NCBI GenBank assembly: GCA_030067055.1
Contig: JASJAL010000097.1
Span: 1-7,761, forward strand
Length of the DNA stretch: 7,761 bases
Origin: Kiloniellales bacterium
GTDB taxonomy: Bacteria; Pseudomonadota; Alphaproteobacteria; Kiloniellales; JAKSBE01
Direction: 5' to 3'
The notes below the pieces were generated by a model. It ran no database searches. It was not told the origin of the DNA and worked only from the letters and a program-made list of their open reading frames with translations. Positions 1 to 5,692 of the stretch are shown here, in pieces. Made by a program: the position numbers and the translations under genes. Each line of letters begins with the position of its first letter. The first letter of the stretch is position 1.

Positions 1-28
1 GGGCGCCGACAGTGCACTGTCGGCGCCC
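1..28. repeat. Perfect 28-bp palindrome, possible terminator stem
   Basis: Bases 1-14 are the exact reverse complement of bases 15-28, centred on TGCA. In RNA this would form a 12-bp GC-rich stem with a 4-nt loop. It could extend left beyond the window. On the plus strand no T-run follows. On the minus strand the bases after it lie outside the window, so a terminator for the minus-strand gene ending at 145 cannot be confirmed. A dyad operator is the alternative. Confidence 0.5.
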
Positions 29-95
29 GCAGTCGTTATGGCATCGGCGAGGTCGCGGCCCGACGCAGACCCGATCGGGTCGCCGGGCAAAGAGG

Positions 96-121
96 CCGGC
101 CCGGCCTGTCGGCCGGACCGG
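96..121 (-). terminator. GC-rich hairpin downstream of the vWA gene
   Basis: Bases 101-106 (CCGGCC) pair with 111-116 (GGCCGG) around a TGTC loop. The stem continues as 96-99 with 118-121 after one C-A mismatch. Read on the minus strand, the hairpin begins about 24 nt after the stop codon of the gene ending at 145 and is followed by CTCTTTG, a weak U-rich tail. It is a plausible but imperfect intrinsic terminator for that gene. Confidence 0.4.
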
Positions 122-144
122 GTGCAGGGCACCACGGTCGGCGG

Positions 145-1464
145 CTACTCTGCGAGGCGGAGGCTTGTCAGGTCGCCGGCGATTTTGGCGAAGGCCGTCT
201 CCAGGACCTTGCCGTCCGGTGACCCGAAATAGCGTGAGGGATCGGAAGCGCAGGCTTCGAAGAGGTCGATCGTTGCCGCGTCGTCGACCTTGAAGGTGAT
301 GGTGTAGATGACGATACCCTCGTCCTTCATCGCCTGGCAGGTTTCGGCGAAGGCCGCCTCGGACGACTCCTTGGTCTCGTCGTCCTTGGCGCAATCCTTG
401 GGCGTGTTCTCGCCGTCGGTCATGATCACGACAGCCTTCCGGATCTTCGGCGACCGGTAGTCCGCGGGCAAATCCGACTCGACGTCTTCCCAGATTTCCC
501 GCCAGCGCGGCGAGATCGCCCGCCAGCCCCAGGCCGTCCCGACGTCGAAGCGGGTGCAGCCCCGGGCCTTCATGCTCTCGATCGCGCTTTCGACCGTGGT
601 CTTGCTCTCGGTGAGCGGCAGCATCGGGGCATCGGGGCAGATCTTGTTCTTGTACTTGTTAGACTTCTTCGGATTGAAGGCACCGGAGTAGAACTTGAAG
701 CCTCGCTCCTCGGGTGGGGTGTCGTCGTTCTTGGCGTGACCGACGCGGAGATCGAAGCAGACGTGCGATTTGACCGAGCGTGAATCGTCGTCGTCGTCGT
801 CATCGTCGTCGTCTTCGTCGAAGCTCCTGTCGCCCACAACCCGCTCCTGGCCCCTGAGGTTGGTCCGCGCCGAAAAGGGCACCAGCGAGACGTGCAAATC
901 CTCGACCGTGTCTTGGTCGCCATAGAGGGTGTCGAGGAGAAGCTGTGTCGAATCCTTGAGATCGCGCAGCTTGCTGCCCTTCATCGAGCCCGAATTGTCC
1001 AGGATCAAGGCGATCTCCAGGCCCTTGACCGAGCGGCTGACCACGGAGCGGGCCGAAACCTGCAGGTCCGACACGCCGAGCACGCTCATCAGGGTGGTCG
1101 GGACCTTGGCCACGGCCGAGACCTCGATCTCTTCGCCGTCGGAACCCAGCCGGATATTTGGGTCGCCGATCTCGGCGCCGAGGTAGCTGTGGCCGAGGTT
1201 GGCCCGGAAATACTTGAGGATCTGCGCCTCGTGGTCGCTCTTGCCGCTGATCTGCATCGAGCGGCCGCCAGCCAGAGCGGCGGCGTCGACGGCTTGGCTC
1301 AGCTTGGACTTCATCAGGTAGCCGCGGCCACCGTCATAGGCCAGCCCGGCCGCCCCGACGAGCATGATCATGCCGAAGGCCAGCAAGGGCGCCGCGGAGC
1401 CGTCCTGATGGCCAAGGAAGGCTCGCCAAACGGTCTGATAACGCTTTCCAGATTTCTTATCCAT
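145..1464 (-). CDS. Tad/TadG-like membrane-anchored von Willebrand factor A protein
   Basis: This 439-residue protein has a short charged cytoplasmic N-terminus, then a Tad-type segment with one TM helix at about residues 24-43. The helix runs into the conserved YDGGRGYLMKSKLSQAVDAA stretch (43-62) that is typical of TadE/TadG-like proteins. A vWA domain starts near residue 148. Its MIDAS metal site is visible as D156-x-S158-x-S160, with T310 (DVGT) and D350 (MTDGEN) as likely further ligands. The C-terminal part would lie in the periplasm. Such proteins accompany Tad (Flp) pilus assembly or act as surface-anchored adhesion modules, but no other tad gene is in the window. An acidic tract, D216-E217 then ten Asp (218-227), interrupts the vWA domain. 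Six Cys (236, 276, 303, 358, 376, 405) may form disulfides. A purine-rich SD (AAGGGGGG) sits 4 nt before the ATG. Family assignment is strong; a pilus role is inference. Confidence 0.88.
   Translation of the reverse strand: MDKKSGKRYQTVWRAFLGHQDGSAAPLLAFGMIMLVGAAGLAYDGGRGYLMKSKLSQAVDAAALAGGRSMQISGKSDHEAQILKYFRANLGHSYLGAEIGDPNIRLGSDGEEIEVSAVAKVPTTLMSVLGVSDLQVSARSVVSRSVKGLEIALILDNSGSMKGSKLRDLKDSTQLLLDTLYGDQDTVEDLHVSLVPFSARTNLRGQERVVGDRSFDEDDDDDDDDDDSRSVKSHVCFDLRVGHAKNDDTPPEERGFKFYSGAFNPKKSNKYKNKICPDAPMLPLTESKTTVESAIESMKARGCTRFDVGTAWGWRAISPRWREIWEDVESDLPADYRSPKIRKAVVIMTDGENTPKDCAKDDETKESSEAAFAETCQAMKDEGIVIYTITFKVDDAATIDLFEACASDPSRYFGSPDGKVLETAFAKIAGDLTSLRLAE
784..819 (-). repeat. GAC/GAT trinucleotide tract encoding Asp-Glu-Asp10
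   Basis: Twelve consecutive acidic codons, nearly all GAC with two GAT and one GAA, encode residues 216-227 of the vWA protein. It reads as a short microsatellite. Acidic runs of this kind can bind Ca2+. The near-identical codons could allow in-frame slippage in units of one residue. Confidence 0.85.
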
Positions 1465-1474
1465 GTTGCCCCCC

Positions 1475-1600
1475 TTTAACTTCCGGTAAAACTAATGAAC
1501 TCTTAAATAATTGTCTAATAAAAAATGTCACAAGAAAGTCATTACGTAGTCCTTTTGCAAGTGCATGAAAGTGAACGCGAAACCTATATTTGTGTGCTTG
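1475..1600. promoter_or_regulatory. AT-rich divergent promoter region
   Basis: This stretch between the divergent vWA and TauE genes is roughly 60-65% A+T, in sharp contrast to both flanks, so it is the natural place for promoters. On the minus strand, ATGACT-N16-TATTAG and TTGTGA-N17-TTATTT are sigma70-like candidates for the vWA gene, leaving a 5' leader of about 40 nt. For the plus-strand gene, TATATT at 1585-1590 is a possible -10 without a good -35. The region is convincing as regulatory DNA; the exact hexamers are not. Confidence 0.45.
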
Positions 1601-1700
1601 GTGTGCGCGAACCTGAGACGAGGTCGGCGACCTGTGCTACAGCAGAGATACCCGTCCGTCGCCCGCCTTGGTGAATCGCCGACCCTCTTGCACGCCGCGC

Positions 1701-2444
1701 ATGTGGACTCCCGAAATCCTGCTCCTCGTCGCCGCCGCCTTCCTTGCCGGCGGCCTGGTCAAGGGCCTGATCGGCACCGGGTTGCCGACGGTCGGCCTGG
1801 CCCTGCTGGCCGCCACCCTGGGCCTCAAGGTGGCTATGCCCCTGATCGTCGTGCCGGCCCTGGTCACCAACATCTGGCAGGCCATGTCCGGCGGCGCCTT
1901 CGTCGCGCTTCTGCGTCGGCTCTGGCCGCTGCTGGCCATGCTCTGCATCGGCGCCTGGTTCGGCGCCGGGGTCCTGGCGCAGGGCGACGCCCGCGTGTTC
2001 TCGGGCCTGCTCGGGGTCCTGCTCTGCCTTTACGCCGCGATCAGCCTCCTGACGCCCCAGATCCCGCCGCCCGGTCGCCTCGAGGGCCTGATGACGCCAG
2101 CCATCGGGGGCGTCACCGGGGTCATCACCGGCCTGACCGGCAGCTTCATCGTGCCGAGCGTGCTCTATCTCCAGGCGCTGGGGCTGCCGCGGGACCACCT
2201 GGTCCAGGCCATGGGCATCACCTTTACCGTCGCCTCCCTGTCGCTGGCCGCTGCGCTCGGCGGTCAGGGCCTGATGCCGATCGAGCTCGGCCTGATGTCC
2301 TTGGCCGGCCTGCCGACGGCCCTGCTCGGACAAGCCCTGGGGCAACGGCTGCGCGGCCGCTTCTCGGAGGCCGGCTTCCGGCGCTTCTTCTTCGCGGCGC
2401 TTGCGGTCTTAGGCTTCTACCTCGCGCTGCGCGCCTTCCTCTGA
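1701..2444 (+). CDS. TauE/SafE-family membrane transporter (sulfite/anion exporter type)
   Basis: The 247-residue, very hydrophobic protein has about seven or eight predicted TM segments, matching the usual family length of about 250. The two family half-repeats are visible: G18-LVKGLIGTGLPT to residue 30, and a second copy from about 136 to 161 containing TGVITGLTGSFIVP. Members are thought to export sulfite, sulfoacetate or related small organosulfur anions across the inner membrane; the substrate here cannot be told from sequence. I chose the ATG at 1701 because the protein then begins directly with the first TM helix. The frame is open upstream, and TTG at 1668 or GTG at 1671 would add 10-11 polar residues. 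No clear Shine-Dalgarno site supports any of them. The MBL-fold gene follows after 79 nt on the same strand, so co-transcription is possible. Family confidence is high; the start is uncertain. Confidence 0.88.
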   Translation: MWTPEILLLVAAAFLAGGLVKGLIGTGLPTVGLALLAATLGLKVAMPLIVVPALVTNIWQAMSGGAFVALLRRLWPLLAMLCIGAWFGAGVLAQGDARVFSGLLGVLLCLYAAISLLTPQIPPPGRLEGLMTPAIGGVTGVITGLTGSFIVPSVLYLQALGLPRDHLVQAMGITFTVASLSLAAALGGQGLMPIELGLMSLAGLPTALLGQALGQRLRGRFSEAGFRRFFFAALAVLGFYLALRAFL

Positions 2445-2446
2445 AC

Positions 2447-2511
2447 GCCCGGCCGCCGCGCGATCGCGCGCGTCCCGGTCGCTTCGGCTTGGCGCCCCCG
2501 CGCGGCCGGGC
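2447..2511. repeat. GC-rich inverted repeat between transporter and MBL gene
   Basis: GCCCGGCCGC at 2447-2456 is complementary to GCGGCCGGGC at 2502-2511. Between them lies a 14-bp palindrome (2457-2470) centred on GATC. The structure nearly fills the 79-nt gap. No T-run follows, so it is not a standard intrinsic terminator. In DNA this GC-rich some self-complementarity is expected by chance. Confidence 0.35.
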
Positions 2512-2523
2512 TAGCCTCGACGC

Positions 2524-3408
2524 ATGCGAGTCACCCTTCTCGGCACCGGCTGCCCCGTCGTCTCGACCGAGCGCTTCGGGCCGGCCCAGGTCCTGCGCCA
2601 CGGTTCGAGCGCCGTGCTGGTCGACTGCGGTTCCGGCGTCACCCAGCGACTGGTCGCGGCGGGTCTCTCCGGTCGGGACCTCGACGCCCTGCTGCTGACC
2701 CATCTGCATTCGGACCACATCGTCGATCTGTTCCAGCTGGTCATCTCCGCCTGGCACCAGGGTCGCGACCAGCCGCAGCGGGTCTTCGGGCCGCGCGGCA
2801 CCCGGGCCTACGTCGAGGGCCTGATGGCACTCTGGCGGCCGGAGCTGGAGCAGAGGATCGCCCACGAGGCCCGGCCTTCGACCGCCGCGCTGGAGGTCGA
2901 GGTGATCGAGATCGAGGGCGGTCAGCACCTGGAGATCGGCGACTTCGCCGTCCAGGTGGTCGAGGTCGAGCACCAGCCGGTCAAGCAGGCCTTCGGGTTC
3001 GTCTTCGCGCCGGCCGGCAGCCGGGGCCCGCGGATCGTCCTGTCCGGCGACACCCGGCGCTGCGCGGCCCTGATCGCCGCCGCGCGGGGCGCCGAGGTCC
3101 TGGTGCACGAGGTCATGATTCACCGCGAGATGCCGGTGATCGAGGGGGTCCGCACGGCCGAAGGGCTGGCCAATGTCGCGAGCTACCACACCCTTTCCGA
3201 TCAGGTCGGCAAAATCGCCGCCGAGGCCGGGGTCGGCTGCCTGGTCCTGACCCACTTCGTGCCGCCGTCCTGCGGCCGCCAGGCCCTTCTGGACGAGGTC
3301 GTGGCCGATTTCGCCGGACCGATCCTCATCGGCGAGGACCTCATGACGGTCGACGCCGCCTCCCAGCAAGTGGTCGCCGGTGCCGCTCACCTCGCCCTCG
3401 GCCGCTGA
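2524..3408 (+). CDS. RNase Z-like metallo-beta-lactamase-fold hydrolase
   Basis: This 294-residue protein begins MRVTLLGTGCP, the usual first strand of the RNase Z/arylsulfatase branch of the MBL fold. The dinuclear zinc site can be followed in order: H60-x-H62-x-D64-H65 (THLHSDH), H150 (VEVEHQP), D176 (SGDT) and H244 (VLTHF). H222 (YHTLSDQVGKIA) is at the position of the general acid of tRNase Z. The H150-to-D176 interval is only 26 residues, so the long flexible exosite arm that binds tRNA in bacterial RNase Z seems absent. A phosphodiesterase, arylsulfatase or lactonase-like hydrolase is therefore as likely as tRNA 3'-processing. No signal peptide is seen, so it is probably cytoplasmic. 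No clear Shine-Dalgarno precedes the ATG. It follows the transporter by 79 nt on the same strand. Fold and metal site are certain; the substrate is unknown. Confidence 0.9.
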   Translation: MRVTLLGTGCPVVSTERFGPAQVLRHGSSAVLVDCGSGVTQRLVAAGLSGRDLDALLLTHLHSDHIVDLFQLVISAWHQGRDQPQRVFGPRGTRAYVEGLMALWRPELEQRIAHEARPSTAALEVEVIEIEGGQHLEIGDFAVQVVEVEHQPVKQAFGFVFAPAGSRGPRIVLSGDTRRCAALIAAARGAEVLVHEVMIHREMPVIEGVRTAEGLANVASYHTLSDQVGKIAAEAGVGCLVLTHFVPPSCGRQALLDEVVADFAGPILIGEDLMTVDAASQQVVAGAAHLALGR

Positions 3409-3411
3409 TCG

Positions 3412-3427
3412 CGCCGCCCCGGCGGCG
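3412..3427 (+). other. Short GC hairpin after the MBL gene
   Basis: CGCCGC at 3412-3417 pairs with GCGGCG at 3422-3427 just after the stop codon. The following bases (GATTAAGC) are not a T-run, so this is at best a weak terminator. Confidence 0.3.
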
Positions 3428-3549
3428 GATTAAGCTCTCAAAATCAATGCGATAAGAATTTTCGCAGGGTTCTCTCCTGCGGTGGGTGCAAAGGGAGGAT
3501 GCGGCCGGTCGGGCCGGCCGCCCTTCAAGCCCCCAATTTGGAGGAAACC
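3428..3549 (+). promoter_or_regulatory. Leader and probable promoter region of the EF-hand/ECF operon
   Basis: This is the only sizeable gap upstream of the five-gene operon. It holds an A/T-rich patch (3429-3462) with a weak sigma70-like pair, TTAAGC-N17-TAAGAA, followed by a hairpin at 3463-3481 (CGCAGG with CCTGCG, 7-nt loop). No clear ECF-type GGAAC -35 motif was found. The hairpin could be a leader structure or an operator dyad. A good ribosome site, GGAGG at 3540-3544, lies 5 nt before the ATG at 3550 and decides that start over an in-frame ATG at 3499. Confidence 0.4.
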
Positions 3550-3978
3550 ATGCCTAAATCCCCGATCTACATGGTTTTGGCCGGACTCCTGGTCGCATCC
3601 ATGGCCTCAGCCACGGCCTCGGCCGGAGTCGGCAGCCGGGCCTTCGAGCGCATGGACCGCAACGGCGACGGTGTGGTCGAAGCCGCCGAGGTCCAGGAAC
3701 TGCGCGCCGAGATGTTCGGTCGGCTGGACGCCGACGGCGACGGCTTCATCACCAAGGAAGAGACCGAGGCGGCCAAGGCGCGATTTCGCGAACGTCTAAC
3801 CGGTGGCCGGCAGTCCCTCTTCGACCGCGCGGATGCCGACGGCGACGGCAAGGTCTCTCGTGAGGAGTTCCTGCAGGCCGAGCCCGTGATCTTCCAGCGC
3901 GCCGACGCCGATGGCGACGGTCGGCTGACCGAGGACGAGATGACCCAGTTCCGGGAGCAGCTGCGCGAGCGCCGCTGA
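3550..3978 (+). CDS. Secreted four-EF-hand calcium-binding protein
   Basis: The 142-residue protein has an N-terminal signal peptide (hydrophobic core at about 6-20, likely cut after the ATASA at 21-25), so it should be periplasmic or secreted. Four canonical 12-residue EF loops follow: 36-47 (DRNGDGVVEAAE), 60-71 (DADGDGFITKEE), 95-106 (DADGDGKVSREE) and 119-130 (DADGDGRLTEDE). All keep Asp/Asn at positions 1, 3 and 5, Gly at 6 and Glu at 12, so all should bind Ca2+. They are arranged as two pairs. The protein is probably a Ca2+ buffer or Ca2+-dependent partner in the envelope. It is the first gene of the operon; the next gene starts 47 nt after its stop. The start is set by the strong ribosome site and the signal peptide. 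Its role with the downstream sigma factor is inferred. Confidence 0.92.
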   Translation: MPKSPIYMVLAGLLVASMASATASAGVGSRAFERMDRNGDGVVEAAEVQELRAEMFGRLDADGDGFITKEETEAAKARFRERLTGGRQSLFDRADADGDGKVSREEFLQAEPVIFQRADADGDGRLTEDEMTQFREQLRERR

Positions 3979-4025
3979 TCGGATGGAGCTTTTCCACTTA
4001 CTCGAAACCACAGGAGACTCTGGAC

Positions 4026-4652
4026 ATGAAGACCATGAGCAAGGCCGGTGTCGCTCTGTTCGCTTCCGGACTGGTCCTGGCGCTCTTCGCCACGGCCGCG
4101 GAGGCCGGCAGCCGCAAGATCACCCGCGACGGCGCGCGCGGCGGCAGCATCGAGAAATCCTGGAGCCGTGGCGGCGGCACGGCGACCCGTGAGGTCAATC
4201 GCTATGGCCGGCGCGGCGGCAGCGTCGAGAAGTCCTGGAGCCGGGGCGGGGGCACGGCCTCCCGCTCGGTGACCCGGACGTCCCCCAAGGGTGCCAGCGT
4301 CGAGAGGTCCGCGACCCGCGGCGGCGGCAGCCTGACCCGCGACGTCACGCGAATCGGTCCGAAGGGCGGCAGCGTCGAGAAGTCAGTGACCCGCGGCGGC
4401 GGCACCGCGACCCGCGACGTCACCCGGACCGCGCCGGACGGCCGGACATTCGAGCGCTCCACCGAGCGGGTGATCGACCGCGAGAACCAGAGCGTGACCC
4501 GGTCTTCGACCGCGGACTATCCTGACGGCACGACCAGCCAAGGCAGCCGGACGGTCACGCGCAACGACGACGGCAGCGCCAGCGTCGAAGGCGAATGGGC
4601 CAACCGCGAAGGCGAAACCAAGACCTACAGCGGGACCTGGAGTTCCGAGTAG
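4026..4652 (+). CDS. Secreted basic protein with 25-residue tandem repeats, function unknown
   Basis: The 208-residue protein has a signal peptide (hydrophobic stretch at about 8-24, likely cut after AEA at 25-27). The mature part contains five tandem repeats of exactly 25 residues (37-61, 62-86, 87-111, 112-136, 137-161). The rough consensus is GGSVEKSxxRGGGTATRxVTR; the last copy is diverged. A partial unit precedes them and a weak sixth may follow. The tail (about 162-208) is more acidic and ends in YSGTWSSE. The composition is rich in Arg, Gly, Ser and Thr with almost no hydrophobic core, which suggests an extended or beta-rich repeat and possible binding to polyanions such as LPS or nucleic acid. 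That is inference. I do not recognise a named family. An AGGAG lies 9 nt before the ATG; a second in-frame ATG is at 4035. The sigma factor gene follows after 40 nt. Confidence 0.85.
   Translation: MKTMSKAGVALFASGLVLALFATAAEAGSRKITRDGARGGSIEKSWSRGGGTATREVNRYGRRGGSVEKSWSRGGGTASRSVTRTSPKGASVERSATRGGGSLTRDVTRIGPKGGSVEKSVTRGGGTATRDVTRTAPDGRTFERSTERVIDRENQSVTRSSTADYPDGTTSQGSRTVTRNDDGSASVEGEWANREGETKTYSGTWSSE
4134..4508 (+). repeat. Five tandem 75-bp repeats within the secreted protein gene
   Basis: The period is exactly 75 bp (25 codons). Copies one and two are very similar at DNA level; for example, the segments beginning GGCGGCAGC at 4140 and 4215 are nearly identical. The later copies have drifted and the fifth is the most diverged. 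This fits growth by unequal recombination or slippage. Confidence 0.85.
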
Positions 4653-4692
4653 TCTGGCCGGAGACTGATCGCGACGAACCAGCAATGCGGTT

Positions 4693-5241
4693 ATGGGTGA
4701 GGTCGGGGATGACGATCGATTGGTGGCTCGGATCGCTGACGGCGACCGGCGCGCCTTTGCCGAGGTCATGGAGCGGCATGTCGATCGGGTCCTCGGCCTC
4801 GCCCGCCGCGTGCTGCAATCGGAGGCCGACGCGGAGGAGGTGACCCAGGAGGTTTTCTTGACCGTCTGGCAGAAGGCGGAGACATGGCGGCCGGGCCGGG
4901 CCCGCTTCTCGACCTGGCTCTACAGGGTTACCTTGAACCGCTGCCTCAACCGGAAGTCCAGGGTGCAGCAACGCTACCTGCCTCTGGCGCCGGACTTCGA
5001 CCCGGCCGACCCGGGTCCAAGCGCGGACGATCGGCTGCTGGCCGATGAACGGCAGCGTCGGGTCGACGCGGCGATCGCCGAGCTGCCGGAAAAGCAAAGA
5101 ATGGCGATCTCCTTGACCTACGTGACCGGGGTCGGCAACGCCGAGGCGGCGGCGGCCATGGAGATCTCCGTCAAGGCCTTGGAGGCGCTCCTGGTTCGCG
5201 CCAGGCGCAGCCTCAGACAAAGGCTCGTGACGGAGGAGTGA
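4693..5241 (+). CDS. ECF-type RNA polymerase sigma factor
   Basis: This 182-residue protein has the minimal two-domain sigma-70 layout of an extracytoplasmic function factor. Region 2 is at about 22-90 and includes ADAEEVTQEVFLTVWQ (45-60) and FSTWLYRVTLNRCLNR. Region 4 is at about 122-176 and includes ELPEKQRMAI and the helix-turn-helix with VKALEALLVRARRSLRQRL. Regions 1 and 3 and any C-terminal extension are absent. It would direct core RNA polymerase to a small set of stress promoters, probably including its own operon. The ATG at 4693 is the only good start, because an in-frame TGA lies at 4666. It has no strong Shine-Dalgarno, so its expression may depend on translation from upstream. 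The candidate anti-sigma gene begins 13 nt after its stop. ECF class is certain; the subgroup is not assigned. Confidence 0.95.
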   Translation: MGEVGDDDRLVARIADGDRRAFAEVMERHVDRVLGLARRVLQSEADAEEVTQEVFLTVWQKAETWRPGRARFSTWLYRVTLNRCLNRKSRVQQRYLPLAPDFDPADPGPSADDRLLADERQRRVDAAIAELPEKQRMAISLTYVTGVGNAEAAAAMEISVKALEALLVRARRSLRQRLVTEE

Positions 5242-5254
5242 GGAGGCGGCGAGC

Positions 5255-5692
5255 ATGAAAGGCGCCATGAACAGCGATCGTTTCGAAGCGCTTCTGGAGG
5301 CCAAGGGGGCCGACCTGGCGACCTGGCCCGAGGCGGAGCGCCGGGCCGCCGAGCGTCTGCTGGCGGAGTCGCCCGAGGCCCGAGCCGCCCTGACGCAGGC
5401 CCAGGCGCTCGACGAACTGCTGGGCGAGACCCTGACGCCGACGCCGGCCGGAGAGGACCTGCGCGAGGCGATCCTGGCAATTCCGGTTGAGCATCCACGT
5501 CAGGCCGCCGCCCGCCCGACCTTCGGCTTTCGGGCCATCTGGCAGACCGGGCTGGGTTTGGCGCTGGCTGCCGGCGTGGCGGGCTTCGCGCTCGGCATCA
5601 CCGGATTGGTCGAAGGGCCGGGCTCGGTGCCGGCGGAGGCCGACATCGCCAGCCTGGTCTATGGCTTCTCGGTCCAGGGGCCGCGGCCATGA
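5255..5692 (+). CDS. One-TM membrane protein, candidate anti-sigma factor
   Basis: This 145-residue protein has a soluble N-terminal part (1-90) rich in Ala, Glu and Leu, one TM helix at about 97-117, and a short C-terminal tail of about 28 residues. The N-terminal stretch (EALLEAKGADLATWPEAERR, residues 11-30) resembles small proteins often found beside ECF sigma factors in alphaproteobacteria. With the N-terminus in the cytoplasm it could hold the sigma factor at the membrane, as CnrY does for CnrH. A strong AGGAGG at 5241-5246 lies 8 nt before the ATG; an alternative ATG is at 5267. Its stop overlaps the start of the sensor gene as ATGA, which implies translational coupling. No zinc-binding HxxxCxxC motif is seen, so it is not a ZAS-type anti-sigma factor. 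The role is inferred from position and topology. Confidence 0.7.
   Translation: MKGAMNSDRFEALLEAKGADLATWPEAERRAAERLLAESPEARAALTQAQALDELLGETLTPTPAGEDLREAILAIPVEHPRQAAARPTFGFRAIWQTGLGLALAAGVAGFALGITGLVEGPGSVPAEADIASLVYGFSVQGPRP

Noticed and set aside
1565..2698. Long plus-strand open frame of 377 codons
   Set aside because: It is in another phase over the TauE/SafE gene and the start of the MBL gene. The protein is Arg/Pro/Gly-rich with no domain, as expected of a high-GC shadow frame.
2224..3390. Minus-strand open frame of 388 codons opposite the MBL gene
   Set aside because: It is the antisense of a gene with a clear seven-ligand metal site. Its product is low-complexity Asp/Gly/Arg-rich and has no recognisable motif.
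4555..5304. Minus-strand open frame of 249 codons opposite the sigma factor
   Set aside because: The sigma region 2 and 4 motifs on the plus strand leave no doubt about the coding strand.
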